Made by a program: the position numbers and the translations under genes. Shown one piece after another: positions 28,205 to 37,900 of a DNA stretch of 64,000 bases. Each line of letters opens with the position of its first letter. The first letter of the stretch is position 1. The DNA comes from DTPU01 sp963827855 (GTDB taxonomy: Bacteria; Planctomycetota; Phycisphaerae; Sedimentisphaerales; Anaerobacaceae). Where the stretch lies: positions 3,410,001 through 3,474,000 of the forward strand of contig CAWHBY010000002.1 in NCBI GenBank assembly GCA_963827855.1, written 5' to 3'. The notes beneath the pieces are model-generated. The model did not search any database, had not been told where the DNA came from, and was given only the letters and a program-made list of their open reading frames with translations.

Positions 28205-28391
28205 GCGACGTGTGGCGACGTGAGGTCCCCGCTCGATACGGGGCTGATCGGCGGCAGGGAGATTGTCCAGCGAACAGGGTGGCAGAAGTCAAGGCGTGTT
28301 CGGACCGGAAAGGCAACAGATGGGCCGTATGCAGGGCCAGAGACGGCCTGTTCCGGACTGACTCGAATACTATTGGGAGGTCCCGACCACA

Positions 28392-29501
28392 ATGATGACC
28401 GTACGAGCAATTCTCCCGTGGGCGTGTGCCTTGTTGGTGGCAGGATGCGCGACTCCGGTGGTCCACGAGCCGTCGCGCACGACGATATTGGATCCCGACG
28501 CAGAGGACTCCGTAGGCGGGAGTTTCCTTGAGAGTAGTGATATTCGCACGATCGCCCAGCAAATGACGAGCGCTCTCCTTTCGACGCCCCAGATCGCAGG
28601 CAGCAGTGGAGTAACGCGGATCGCAATCGCACCCGTACGAAACAACACGCGGTTCCTGATAGACAGTCAGATATTCCTGACGCGGCTTCGCGTCGAGCTT
28701 GACCGCGTGTCGCAGGGGCGTGTTCGGTTCTTCATGCAGGACAACGCACAGTCCGTTCGCCGTCAGATCCTGCAGGAGGGGGAGGAAACCAAATGGGATG
28801 CCACGGCTGACGAACTCGCCACCTATCTGCTCAAGAGCTTGCCCTCCGGGTCGGCGCAGCCTGTGCGGCTCGCGATTGGGGACATCCGCAATACAAACAT
28901 CACGGGGATGAATTCGGAGAGCTTCCTGGCGGTGGTGCGGGCCCATGTTGTCGAGCGAGCCGCCGGTCGCGCGGTCTTCGTGTCGGACCAGATCAGCCGA
29001 CAGGTTCAGAAGGCAATGAACGCCCATGAGAGCATTGCGGATCTGAATGTCGACTACGTGCTGTGCGGCGAGTTCCTCGCAGAATCATTGCAGGTGGCCG
29101 AGGCCAAGACGGACATGGAACTTCAGATCAAGGAGAAGAGGGAGGTCTTCGGGCAGACGTATTCCAAGGAGAACACCACGGAGGAGACCTTGAGGTTCGA
29201 GAAGAAAGAGAACCCCAACGTCACCAAACGGTTCAACTGCCAACTCGTCAGCGCGTCGAATGGAACTGTCATTTTTGAGAAGATGATCTCGCTGGAGAAC
29301 AAGATGCGTGCGGGAATTGGCAATGCGGACTACATTCTGACGGGGGCAATTAACGCTCTCAGTAAGGCGGCACAGGGTGCTCTTCGATCTGACTACGTCT
29401 TGGTGAGCTTCCAGTTGGTGAGTCCGACGACCAACGAGGTACTCTGGGAAGACGCCTACGAATCCAAACGAGCCACGCGCGTCGGGACCGTGTATCGTTG
29501 A
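28392..29501 (+). CDS. LpoB-like lipoprotein with nested duplicated domain (369 aa)
   Basis: Lipoprotein signal with lipobox VAGC. LpoB in enterobacteria is an outer-membrane lipoprotein that activates penicillin-binding protein PBP1B. The opening SSDIRTIAQQMTSALLSTPQ and RIAIAPVRNNTRFLID match the LpoB N-terminal half, and the last strands (FQLVSPTTNEVLWEDAYESK) match its C-terminal half. Between them lies a second N-half-like and C-half-like pair (VRLAIGDIRNTNITG ... DYVLCGEF ... CQLVSASNGTVIFEK). The order N1-N2-C2-C1 suggests one LpoB-type domain inserted into another, explaining the length of 369 residues. A GGGAGG site precedes the start at longer than usual spacing. Leads a four-gene cluster of exported proteins; here the partner is unknown. 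Confidence 0.75.
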   Translation: MMTVRAILPWACALLVAGCATPVVHEPSRTTILDPDAEDSVGGSFLESSDIRTIAQQMTSALLSTPQIAGSSGVTRIAIAPVRNNTRFLIDSQIFLTRLRVELDRVSQGRVRFFMQDNAQSVRRQILQEGEETKWDATADELATYLLKSLPSGSAQPVRLAIGDIRNTNITGMNSESFLAVVRAHVVERAAGRAVFVSDQISRQVQKAMNAHESIADLNVDYVLCGEFLAESLQVAEAKTDMELQIKEKREVFGQTYSKENTTEETLRFEKKENPNVTKRFNCQLVSASNGTVIFEKMISLENKMRAGIGNADYILTGAINALSKAAQGALRSDYVLVSFQLVSPTTNEVLWEDAYESKRATRVGTVYR

Positions 29502-29523
29502 GAGCTCAAGTGAGGGCAGAAAC

Positions 29524-30000
29524 ATGAGACATGTATGGCACGCAGGCACGATGGTCGTCCTCCTGCCGCTCAGCTTGCTGGTGGGGTGCGCGAGCGTCCA
29601 CAACGTCGACCGTGCGGACCCCAACCAGTTGTCCAAGGAAGGCACGATCGTCTTTGTTCGACCCACCGAGTACACGCTGCTCGGCACCAAGTCATTGTCC
29701 GATTACATCGAGGTGGTCTACGAGCGGTCGCAGCCCAATGAGGCCGGCCTCCTCGAAGTCCGCGTCGGCCTGCGCGATAGAGGCGGACAACACCTGTGGG
29801 ACCTGCGCGGACGCGACTTCCCCATCTCCGTGAAGACGGCGTTTTACGACGGGCCTCTGGGAAAAGACCGACGCCCGCCTGTCTATGAGACAAACTGGCA
29901 GAGGCTGATGCTCGTCCGAGGGTCGACGACCGACTACAGGGTCGTCTGTCCGGTGAAACAGGGAACGCACTTTCAGGTCACGCTGTCCGAACTGAAGTAG
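29524..30000 (+). CDS. YcfL-like lipoprotein (158 aa)
   Basis: Lipoprotein with signal VVLLPLSLLVGC. The mature part is a small beta-sandwich: EVVYERSQPNEAGLLEVRVG, then HLWDLRGRDFPISVKTAFYD and PVYETNWQRLMLVRGSTTDY, matching the DUF1425/YcfL pattern. In Escherichia coli ycfL lies next to lpoB, so finding it directly after an LpoB-like gene supports both calls. Start ATG 29524 is 22 bases after the previous stop. Function of YcfL is not established; it has been discussed alongside LpoB as an envelope lipoprotein. Confidence 0.7.
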   Translation: MRHVWHAGTMVVLLPLSLLVGCASVHNVDRADPNQLSKEGTIVFVRPTEYTLLGTKSLSDYIEVVYERSQPNEAGLLEVRVGLRDRGGQHLWDLRGRDFPISVKTAFYDGPLGKDRRPPVYETNWQRLMLVRGSTTDYRVVCPVKQGTHFQVTLSELK

Positions 30001-30059
30001 AATGGCCGGCGGCTACCGTCGCGCCCGGCTCCATCACTAAACTTGAGGAGAACCACCCC

Positions 30060-30680
30060 ATGGCAAGATTCGGCATACTGACCCTCCTGTGCGCGAGCAT
30101 CTGTTCTCTTGGGAGCGGCTGCTACAGCCCTTCTCCCATACCCAAGACCTACTTCGAGAAGAAGTGTGAGATCTCCGTATCGGTCGGCAAGTGCCCTGCA
30201 AAGGCCCAGATGGCAGACTCCGGCCAGGGCGGTCTCATCGGCGCAATGGTGACGGCAGACCGCGCGACCAAGATGAAGGCAGCCATGGCGGGAATAGCGG
30301 GCGATACCGTCAAGGAGCTGATCCGGCAGAGGTTTGGCGCGGAAATGGAGAAGCACTTGGATCTGAATGAAGACGGGCAGCTCCAGGCAGTCATCAACAT
30401 CTCGCAGTGGGGATGGTATGCCCCCACGACGGTGGTAGGCATAAGAACGGGCGCCTACCAGTTCATCATAGGAGGACAGGTCACCGTCACGGACAAAGGC
30501 GCGAAGAAGAAGACCCAGGTGGGGACCGTCGTGGTCTCCGCAACAGAGTCCATTGGGAACGCACCGACTGCAGCCCTATCTCAAGAGGCGTTGCTGAAGT
30601 GCGCCAACAAGTTCGCGGCCGATGCGGTCTCTTTCCTAGTCAAGGAGTCGCAGCCGCCGGCCCCCAAGTCCAAGTCGTAG
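30060..30680 (+). CDS. Lipoprotein of unknown function (206 aa)
   Basis: Lipoprotein signal ending SLGSGC. The mature part has a Gly/Ala-rich segment (GLIGAMVTADRATKMKAAMA), then beta strands (LQAVINISQWGWYAPTTVVG, QFIIGGQVTVTDKGAKKK) like a small ligand-binding or secretin-associated fold, and ends in a short Pro/Lys/Ser tail. GAGGAG occurs shortly before the ATG. I do not recognise a family. Its position in the LpoB/YcfL cluster suggests a role in the same envelope complex. Confidence 0.75.
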   Translation: MARFGILTLLCASICSLGSGCYSPSPIPKTYFEKKCEISVSVGKCPAKAQMADSGQGGLIGAMVTADRATKMKAAMAGIAGDTVKELIRQRFGAEMEKHLDLNEDGQLQAVINISQWGWYAPTTVVGIRTGAYQFIIGGQVTVTDKGAKKKTQVGTVVVSATESIGNAPTAALSQEALLKCANKFAADAVSFLVKESQPPAPKSKS

Positions 30681-30724
30681 CAGGTTTCGTCAATAAGGCC
30701 GGGGCAAGATGGGGTTGTGATACG

Positions 30725-32671
30725 ATGGCTGCAACCAAGCGATTTGCGAGACGGCCAACAGTCTGGTGTGCACTTCTCCTGGCCGGCATGGCCATCGGAG
30801 GTCCGTGCGGTGCCCGCGAAAAGGAGAAGGACTGGCTCGCCGAGCTGAACGGCATGGAGGTCCAGGCCGACCAGGCGAGGAACGCCTTCTGGCGAGGTCA
30901 CTATGCAGAGGCCGAATCCCAGTTCAAGGCTCTGTCCGAGTCGACACACCCGAGCGTCATCCTGTATCTCAATGAGCGGGGGATGTGCAGTCTCGCTGAG
31001 GGCGACTATCCCGAGGCCGAGCGGTTGTTCCGCCAGACGGACTCACTGCTCGCCACCTACCACAGTGAGGCACGGGAGAAGCGAGCCGCTTCCGCATTCG
31101 GCGCGGAGGCGGAGAAGATCTATCGCGGGGATCCCTACGAGCAGTCCATGGCCTACCTGCTGTTGGCACTCGTTCTCATGGACAAGGGGGACTACGACAA
31201 TGCACTGGCTGCATGCAAGTCGGGAATCCTAGCTGATTCCGATGCGTCGGAGAATCTCTTCGACTCGGACATCTCGCTGCTGCATGCGATAGAGGCCAAG
31301 TGTCACCTTCTTCGGGGAGAAGAAGAGGCGTTCAGAGCGTGCAGGGATGGGGCTGCCAAGAGCGTCCGTGTGACGTCCGCACAGATACGAGAGGCGTTCT
31401 CCAAACGCCAGGACTTGCTCGCGATGCTGAAGATGCCGCCCCCAGAGCGAAAGCGCCTGGGAGAGAAGCGCACCAACGAACAGATCAGTGCCGAGATTCA
31501 GACTCTGACGGCCCAATTGGATCAGCAAGCCGAATCCATCGACGCCGTGAAGTCATTGGGCCCCCTGTTTTCAGGAGACTACAACGTCCTGTTCCTTGTC
31601 CCACGGGGTAGATGCGTCACGAAGATGAGGGCCGGCGCCGACGCCGAGACGATCGTCTTTCGGGAGTACGCAAGCCCTTCTCAAGATCCGGATCTCAACC
31701 TCAACGGGCATCCGCTGAGCCCGGACGCGGTGCTTGCGGATGCGTTCGACGTCGACTTCCAGGCCACAACTCGCGGTGGCCGTCGCATGGATGCAATCCT
31801 GAAGGGCAAGGCGGTCTCTCGTGCCACCACGCTGCAAGCCGGGAAGACCATGATGGATGTGGCCAACAACGTGCCTGGATTTGCCGGCCTGGGGATTGCC
31901 TTGGTGGCAGGGGTAGTGCAGGGGACGGCGGGTGCGATGACTCCGGAAGCCGACACCCGGTGTTGGCAGACCCTTCCCCGGCAGTTTCAGATCTGTGCCC
32001 TGAAGCTCCCCTCTGGTCACCATAGAGTCACTGGGTCGCACTACCTGTACTTCCAGAGATTGGGTGGGATTGATCGCACCATCGTCATCGAGAGTGAACA
32101 GGACACGGCGGTCGTGATCATGCCTCCGCCGCCCTACGGACTCTATTTCTCACGCGAAGAGACCAGGCTCAGCCAGCGGGATCGCGAGGGCTTTGGCGCC
32201 TCCTCCACGATGTTGATAACCCCGCCCACCGGGCTTGATGATATCGTGAGGGTCAGCGTGGACAGTGCCGGTGACAAACCTGAGGCGATCGCTCCAGACT
32301 CCAAACGGATGATGCGATCGATCCAAAAAGCACTGGTCGCCAAGAAGGTGACCGCCGCCCTCGTGTCCCACAGTGAAGTGGTGCAGTCGCGTGCGCAGTT
32401 GGCAGACCAGCACCGTCTGGCCCTGCAGTGCGGGCTGGTCGAGATGAAGAGAGAGGGGACGCAGAAGGCCGGGACCTACAGAACGCGACTTGCGTTCTGC
32501 GTCGTGGAGACGAAGACAGGAGAGGTTCTGCTGAACAAGACTCTGGAAGCCACGTGCGCGGACCTGAAGAACGGGCCATCCGCTGCGTTCTACGCGTGCG
32601 TTGAACAGGCAACGCAGGACTTCGCAGGCAGTCCAGATTTCAATGCGATCGATTCCGCGAAATCCATCTAG
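30725..32671 (+). CDS. Exported TPR-containing protein, COG3014-like (648 aa)
   Basis: ATG 30725 gives a signal peptide (WCALLLAGMAIGGPCGA); the longer frame upstream overlaps the previous gene and has no export signal. Residues ~25-190 are TPR-like helical pairs (HYAEAESQFKALSES, GDYPEAERLFRQTDS, GDYDNALAACKSGI). A central beta-rich domain carries NVLFLVPRGRCVTKMRAG and a hydrophobic stretch (FAGLGIALVAGVVQG), as in COG3014 proteins, which I recall near lpoB/ycfL homologues in some Gammaproteobacteria. The C-terminal ~170 residues resemble a CsgG/LpoB-type nucleotide-free sandwich. Last gene of the cluster, ending just before repeat copy 2. Confidence 0.65.
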   Translation: MAATKRFARRPTVWCALLLAGMAIGGPCGAREKEKDWLAELNGMEVQADQARNAFWRGHYAEAESQFKALSESTHPSVILYLNERGMCSLAEGDYPEAERLFRQTDSLLATYHSEAREKRAASAFGAEAEKIYRGDPYEQSMAYLLLALVLMDKGDYDNALAACKSGILADSDASENLFDSDISLLHAIEAKCHLLRGEEEAFRACRDGAAKSVRVTSAQIREAFSKRQDLLAMLKMPPPERKRLGEKRTNEQISAEIQTLTAQLDQQAESIDAVKSLGPLFSGDYNVLFLVPRGRCVTKMRAGADAETIVFREYASPSQDPDLNLNGHPLSPDAVLADAFDVDFQATTRGGRRMDAILKGKAVSRATTLQAGKTMMDVANNVPGFAGLGIALVAGVVQGTAGAMTPEADTRCWQTLPRQFQICALKLPSGHHRVTGSHYLYFQRLGGIDRTIVIESEQDTAVVIMPPPPYGLYFSREETRLSQRDREGFGASSTMLITPPTGLDDIVRVSVDSAGDKPEAIAPDSKRMMRSIQKALVAKKVTAALVSHSEVVQSRAQLADQHRLALQCGLVEMKREGTQKAGTYRTRLAFCVVETKTGEVLLNKTLEATCADLKNGPSAAFYACVEQATQDFAGSPDFNAIDSAKSI

Positions 32672-32753
32672 TTTGGCGGTGAGAACCTCGCTCGATGGAC
32701 GGGAATCTAGAGTGATGGGCTTCAGCACCTACGGCGTCACGAACGATTCCAGC

Positions 32754-32952
32754 ATTCCTGGTGCACGCCTGCGACGACGACACCTGCAAGGTCGAGGAAT
32801 CAACACTCTACGCCCAGCGCCTCTTCGAGCACAAGGTCCCTGTCGAGCTGCACCTCTTCCCCAAAGGCGGCCACGGCTTCGGCCTGGGCAGAAAGGCGGA
32901 CGGCACAGACCAATGGCTCCCCCTGTTCGTGGCTTGGCTGTGCAGGCAGTAG
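32754..32952 (+). pseudogene. C-terminal fragment of alpha/beta hydrolase, repeat copy 2
   Basis: Nearly the same sequence as 27322-27519, starting at the same point (FLVHACDDDTCK) and ending PLFVAWLCRQ. The upstream sequence differs completely from copy 1, so the left repeat boundary is sharp. The fragment cannot fold as an esterase alone. Confidence 0.7.
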
Positions 32953-33118
32953 CGCGTCCCTCCGTGATACCCGCCATTCGCCCTCCGCGAATTGACCGCT
33001 CCTCAACAATGTACCGAAGAGCGAGTGCAACGAGCGCCCGAACAGCGTGCCTTGCTTCCCGCTTTGCGCACGACGCTTACCGCAGCTCAACCACAGGCGT
33101 TCAGTGCGTTGAGCGGGC

Positions 33119-33352
33119 ACCTCCGGCTGAGGGCTGACGGCCGAAAGCTGACAGCCGCCTCTGTGGCCTTGCCACATTTTTCACAGTTTCGAGTTGCTTT
33201 GTCCCTAGGCCCAGGCAATAATACTGGCGAGTTTAAGTGAAAAGCTAGTTGACACCTGAGGGATGTCATTCATGGCTGAGACTGGCACCAGGCGCGGATT
33301 GCGGGACCCGGCAACACCGGGATCAGGTGTCTCACCCCACTTGAATCACTTC
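33119..33352. repeat. Dispersed direct repeat R2, copy 2
   Basis: Same order of elements as copy 1: heptamer run, a stretch with CAATAATACT, then the CCCGG-caaca-CCGGG hairpin. Together with the esterase fragment at 32754 it forms a direct repeat flanking the lipoprotein cluster. Confidence 0.75.
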
Positions 33353-33703
33353 ACCTGCTGACCCCGTCCGATATCTGCGCCTGCACGTCATCTCCCGGTC
33401 CCTCGGACTGGCGAGGATAGTCTGGCTTGTGGCTGAGCGACAGGCACAGCGCAGAGAGTCTGTCCACTCTTCCTGAGCCAGCCGTCGCTCGCAAGGGTCG
33501 CCTTGCACCCGACGGGGACGGAGTGTGCGCGGCCGGAGGCCGAGACGGGAAGGGTGAGGGGTGAAGTGGGAAACGACTTGAGGGAGAGGACCTTCGATTT
33601 CGCCATCCTGACAACCATCGTGAAGAAGACAAAGGAGAAGTAGCGGAGTCCTCGTTTTGTAGCCCCAAGACTTCACCCTTCACCTTCCACTCTTCACCCT
33701 TGT
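33353..33703. other. Intergenic stretch between repeat copies 2 and 3
   Basis: No supported gene. Frames on both strands are short and without signature. Confidence 0.4.
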
Positions 33704-33990
33704 CCAAGACTGGCGCCAGGCGCGGATTGTGGGACCCGGCAACACCGGGATCAGGTCTTTCACACGATTGCTCTCACTCGACCTTGTGACCCTGCTCCCG
33801 CCCCACATATCCGCGCTGGTCGTCGTCTCTGACTGTTGATTGCGTGACTCGGCACCGGGCGAGGAAGGTCTTCCTATTGGCTGCCAACAGCCAGGCGGAG
33901 AAGGTCTGTCTGCTACCACGAGCCAGACGCCAATCCTCACCCTGTCCCCGCACCCGACAGGGACGGAGTATCTTCATTTCTTGTCTTGGA
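33704..33990. repeat. Dispersed direct repeat R2, copy 3 (partial)
   Basis: Matches copy 1 from the GGCRCCAGG segment through the CCCGG-caaca-CCGGG hairpin and on to about 33990, including CACATATCCGCGCTGGTCGT. It lacks the left half found in copies 1 and 2. The following ~230 bases up to the DUF5706-like gene show no gene. Confidence 0.7.
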
Positions 33991-34223
33991 CTGCGGATGG
34001 TTGATTCCGGCTGAGCCCCACCCGCGGCGTGGCGCCCGGGCCGACTTGCCGTCACAGGGCCGTAGGCTCTCATCGGGCAAGTTGGTTTCGTGTCTGGGGT
34101 AGGGCTGCAACGGAGCGGATTGGAGAGGGCTTGTGTCTCCTGTCACGATAATTCCAGGAATCTCACCAATCACAACTTGACTCCTTGCTTCCTCGAATGG
34201 CCTCGTATCTCGGGAGAACTGGT

Positions 34224-34751
34224 ATGGGTATGGAGACTGAACTGAAGGACGTCTTTGACAATGTCAATTCTTGGTTGACGTTTGCGGAGACCAAGAACGC
34301 TGGACTGGCGGCGTTCAACGGTGTGGTCGTGTCCGCGTTGATTGGGGTCTTAGATGGGACTCGGCCGTGCTCCATCGCAGTTCACACGGCCTTCCTCCTC
34401 CTAGGCATACTACTGTTTGGCCTCGGCCTTGTCGCATCCCTGTGGGCATTTTGGCCTCAGCAAAAAGTCCCTCAATCGCTCCGGAATCCAGATAAGAGGT
34501 CGGGAATGCACGTCGTTTTCTATGGGGACATAGCAGCATACAGTACGCCTGACAGATACCTGGAGGCGTTCACGTCATCACAAAAGCAGGATAAAGGCCC
34601 CAGCGGTCTTCAGCGAGACTACGCCGAACAGATCATCGTGAACTCCCGCATTGCCATCCGCAAGTATAGGTGCTTCAGGATTGGTCTCCGCCTCACACTG
34701 GCGGCAATACTAGCGGTGGCAATTGCCTTGGGAGCACATCTTCTGGGGTGA
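34224..34751 (+). CDS. Pycsar-effector-like membrane protein, DUF5706/PycTM type (175 aa)
   Basis: Start chosen at ATG 34224 because GGGAGA sits 6 bases upstream; the frame is open from a TTG at 34185. The N-terminal helix WLTFAETKNAGLAAFNGVVV leads into membrane segment 1 (~27-44); segment 2 spans ~53-76 and segment 3 ~153-174. Between them lies VVFYGDIAAYSTPDRYLEAF and DYAEQIIVNSRIAIRKYRCF. This arrangement, with FYGDIA and the Q-I...A.RKY helix, is the pattern I associate with the Pycsar effector domain (PF18967). Known PycTM proteins bind cyclic CMP or cyclic UMP and damage the inner membrane after phage infection. Here the proposed cyclase is two genes downstream. Base composition is less GC-rich than in the sulfatase region. 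Confidence 0.7.
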   Translation: MGMETELKDVFDNVNSWLTFAETKNAGLAAFNGVVVSALIGVLDGTRPCSIAVHTAFLLLGILLFGLGLVASLWAFWPQQKVPQSLRNPDKRSGMHVVFYGDIAAYSTPDRYLEAFTSSQKQDKGPSGLQRDYAEQIIVNSRIAIRKYRCFRIGLRLTLAAILAVAIALGAHLLG

Positions 34752-34994
34752 TGATACGGGCGATCCGTACGGACCAGATCGCGTAGCCATTCCCGCGAGC
34801 ATTGGATAGTGACTGGTGGGATGCATGATTTAGAGTATTGTAGAGGGACAGTCAGACGGGGGAATGGTCGGAACTGATTATGGTATCTGGGTCGTCCGGC
34901 TCATGCGGTGTCACAAGAGGTCATTGCGACTCTTGGAGCAGGTCACGCTGTCCTTCTGTCTGGACAAGATAAGGTATGCTGAGGGACCTGGCCC

Positions 34995-37900
34995 ATGGGT
35001 ACAGAAGACGTGGTCAATCACAAGCCGGACAGTAGCTTTCGCTACTTCAATCCAAGGATACCCGGTCTGGAGGCGATGCTCTGCCAGGAGCAAGCGATAG
35101 ATGACAGCGGGCAGGAGCAAGGGTTCCGCTTCGAGAGATCACATGGACTCAATATCGTAATCTACGGACCGCCCGGAGTGGGCAAGACCATACTCGCTCT
35201 GCAGATGGCCGCCGCCGCCGCCTTCGCTGGGAAGAAGGTACTGTACTTCAGCAAAGATACGTCCTCCGAAGTCCTCTATAGGAGGCTCTATAGGCCGTTT
35301 CGGTTCTTTCTGGAGGATAGGGATTGGAGTGACGAATGTCTGCGCGAGACTCATGGAGTGGGCAAAGAAGGGAAGGCCATACGATCGCGGTACCTCCCCA
35401 GGCATGGGGCTTCGCCTGGCCAGGTTACCAAACCTGAGGTGCAATTCTCGTTTCTCGGCGGCGTCCTAAGAGGGCAAGACGGCCACAAGGATCCTTCACT
35501 GCCCTCGCAAGAAGGAACCGATACCTTCAGCGAGGATTTCAAACGAGCCTGGAATGCTCGGAGCAGGGGACTGATTGGCTTTGCTGATTTCACGGACGCG
35601 GCATTCGCCGTAGACAAGGTCGATCGGTATAGTCTTGCTCGCTCGCCCTATCAGGCCATGGGGTGTCTGTTGCCAGAGTTCTACCCACTCTTCAGCAAAC
35701 TGGACGGGTCTACGACGAGAGACTTTCTCGTCGTCATTGACGCCCTATCCCCCGCGGTGCTTGAGGAGCAACTTCGGATGCAGGCCTTCTTTGACTCCGA
35801 TCAATCGTCAGGCGGCGGGCAAGAACGCCCAGTCTTCGTGTATGTGATGGAGAGCGCAGAGCTGCCTGAGTCTTCGAGCGTGGCCTTTCCGCCAGACGTA
35901 CAGATACGGCTGGGCATCCGCAAGGAGACTCACGGGGTCAGGACCCGCACCCTGCAATTTGTCAAGACGCGATTTCAGAAGTCGCTCGATGAAGAGACCG
36001 CCTTTGTCATACGGGGAGCCGCCGACCAGACGGAAGACATCCTCGAAGTCCCTATTCAGTGCGGCCCATTGAAGACGAGAGACTCGGAATGTCAGGGAGA
36101 CACATCGCTTATTTTCACCAGAAAGAAGGCAGGCGTATGGATCATGCCTCCCCTTTCTCATGAAGCCATACATCTCAGAGACGTCGATGGCAGGTCCGAT
36201 CGAGACATAAGGTTCAGTATCGATGGGTTGGACAGGTTCACCCAGAAGGTAAAACAGAAGACGAGTGGAAACGATGGAGGCAACACAGGGGAGGGTGAGG
36301 GAGGCGGACTTGCAGGGGGCGGCTGTACGCTCCTCGTCACCCAAGGCAGTTGCGGCGAGATACCTCTGAGTCTGCACTATCTACTGGCCCAACTGGGAGA
36401 AGCTGCAAGTGGAGGATCTGAAGGAAGTCCCCCGACCGACAACGAAGCGAGCTATGGACGCCCGAGGAGTGTCCTGTATGTTAACTTCTCGGGTGATGTC
36501 GAAGAGACCCTGCATACGATTTGGCGGCATGACGTGCTGCGGCGTGCAGTCTGTGACGGGGTCGAGCCTGCTAACCTGGAAACGGCTTGGAACGAAATAA
36601 GGACGAATCTCCATGAGTCGGCGGCCAGACAGACTGGTGCAGAACACCGGGAACGACATCGCCTATACAAGATTCCACTCAGTCATCGGCCAGAGACATG
36701 GCCCGGTGGCAGCTGTCCGCAAAGTGGGCCCTACCTCTATGTTTATGTGCCGGACTTCACGTGGCTTACAGTGGAAGAGGCGATGGAGAGGATCGCTGGC
36801 GTTCTGAGGTTTCAGTCCCACATCACAGATAGTGAGTCGTCAAAATGCCTATCTTGCCTTAAAATTGACCGCGCGGTGCTCGATCGTGTGGGGCAGGTCC
36901 AGGCCAGATGGCCCCTCATTCAGGATCACAAGGTGTTCATTTCTGGGGTCGTGGCGCTGTGTGCCCGGCACGATGTGGAACTGCTGTTAGTAGATGACAC
37001 GGCCGAAGAGGTGCCATCCACAGGTCTCTTTACTTCGAGATGGACAGGCGCCGCAAACAACATCCTGCGACTCCGGCGCATGCCGTTCCATGGAGCGGAG
37101 GCTATCACAATCGACCTCCTGAAGGCGACGGGGCGGCCCATTACAGTCAAACGCCCCCACGAGGTTGTCTTTGGCAGCGAAGGCTCACCCGAGGAGTTTC
37201 GAAGTCGGGTCTACGTGGAAGACAGCTTTCGTGGCTATACAGGGCTATCCATCGGGAAGCCCGAACGATGCAGGATGCGCGTGGAATTGAGCTACGATCT
37301 CAAGGGCACGGCACTCTACCGCGACGTCTACGCTACACAGCAGAATCTGCAGGCAGCCATGGACGGCGTTGAGGTGCGCATCCTCGGACCTCGCGAGTGG
37401 TCCGGAATCAACTCCGCCTACAACAACCTTTCCAGCGGTTCGCGTGACACCTGCCATATCGTGGCAATTGATGGCATATGGTTGGAGAGTCTCTTGGAGG
37501 GCAATGTCCTGCACAAGCTCAGCATGGACGAGCTAAGACATCTACTCCCGGTACACGTCAAGGCCGCAGACGATCCGAAGAAGCGAGAGCTCAGTTGGCA
37601 CGATCCAAGGGTGTTGGAAGAGTCGTTGGCCAAGAGGTATGTGACCCGTTCTCTGACAACCGCTCGTGCCAACATACGGCAGAAGCCTGGTGGAAAGGAC
37701 AGGGAAGACGGGGCTATTGACTTGCAGTTTGCTGTACCCATGCGGCACAACTGGGGAGTGCTGGCAGCTTGTAGCCTGTCGATGCAATTCCTGTCGCACG
37801 TGTTTCGGGCACTGTCGTCCGGTGTGCGCGGAAGACGCAGGCAGGGCAGCATCATGCGGTCGACACGTCTCACGAAGATAGAGTATGAGACATTTCTCCG

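Noticed and set aside
32601..33137. 178-codon plus-strand frame after the COG3014-like gene
   Set aside because: Out of frame with the esterase fragment it overlaps; composition (Arg/Pro/Ala-rich) fits a shadow.
34864..35100. 78-codon frame before the giant ATPase
   Set aside because: Overlaps the ATPase start in another frame and has no signature.
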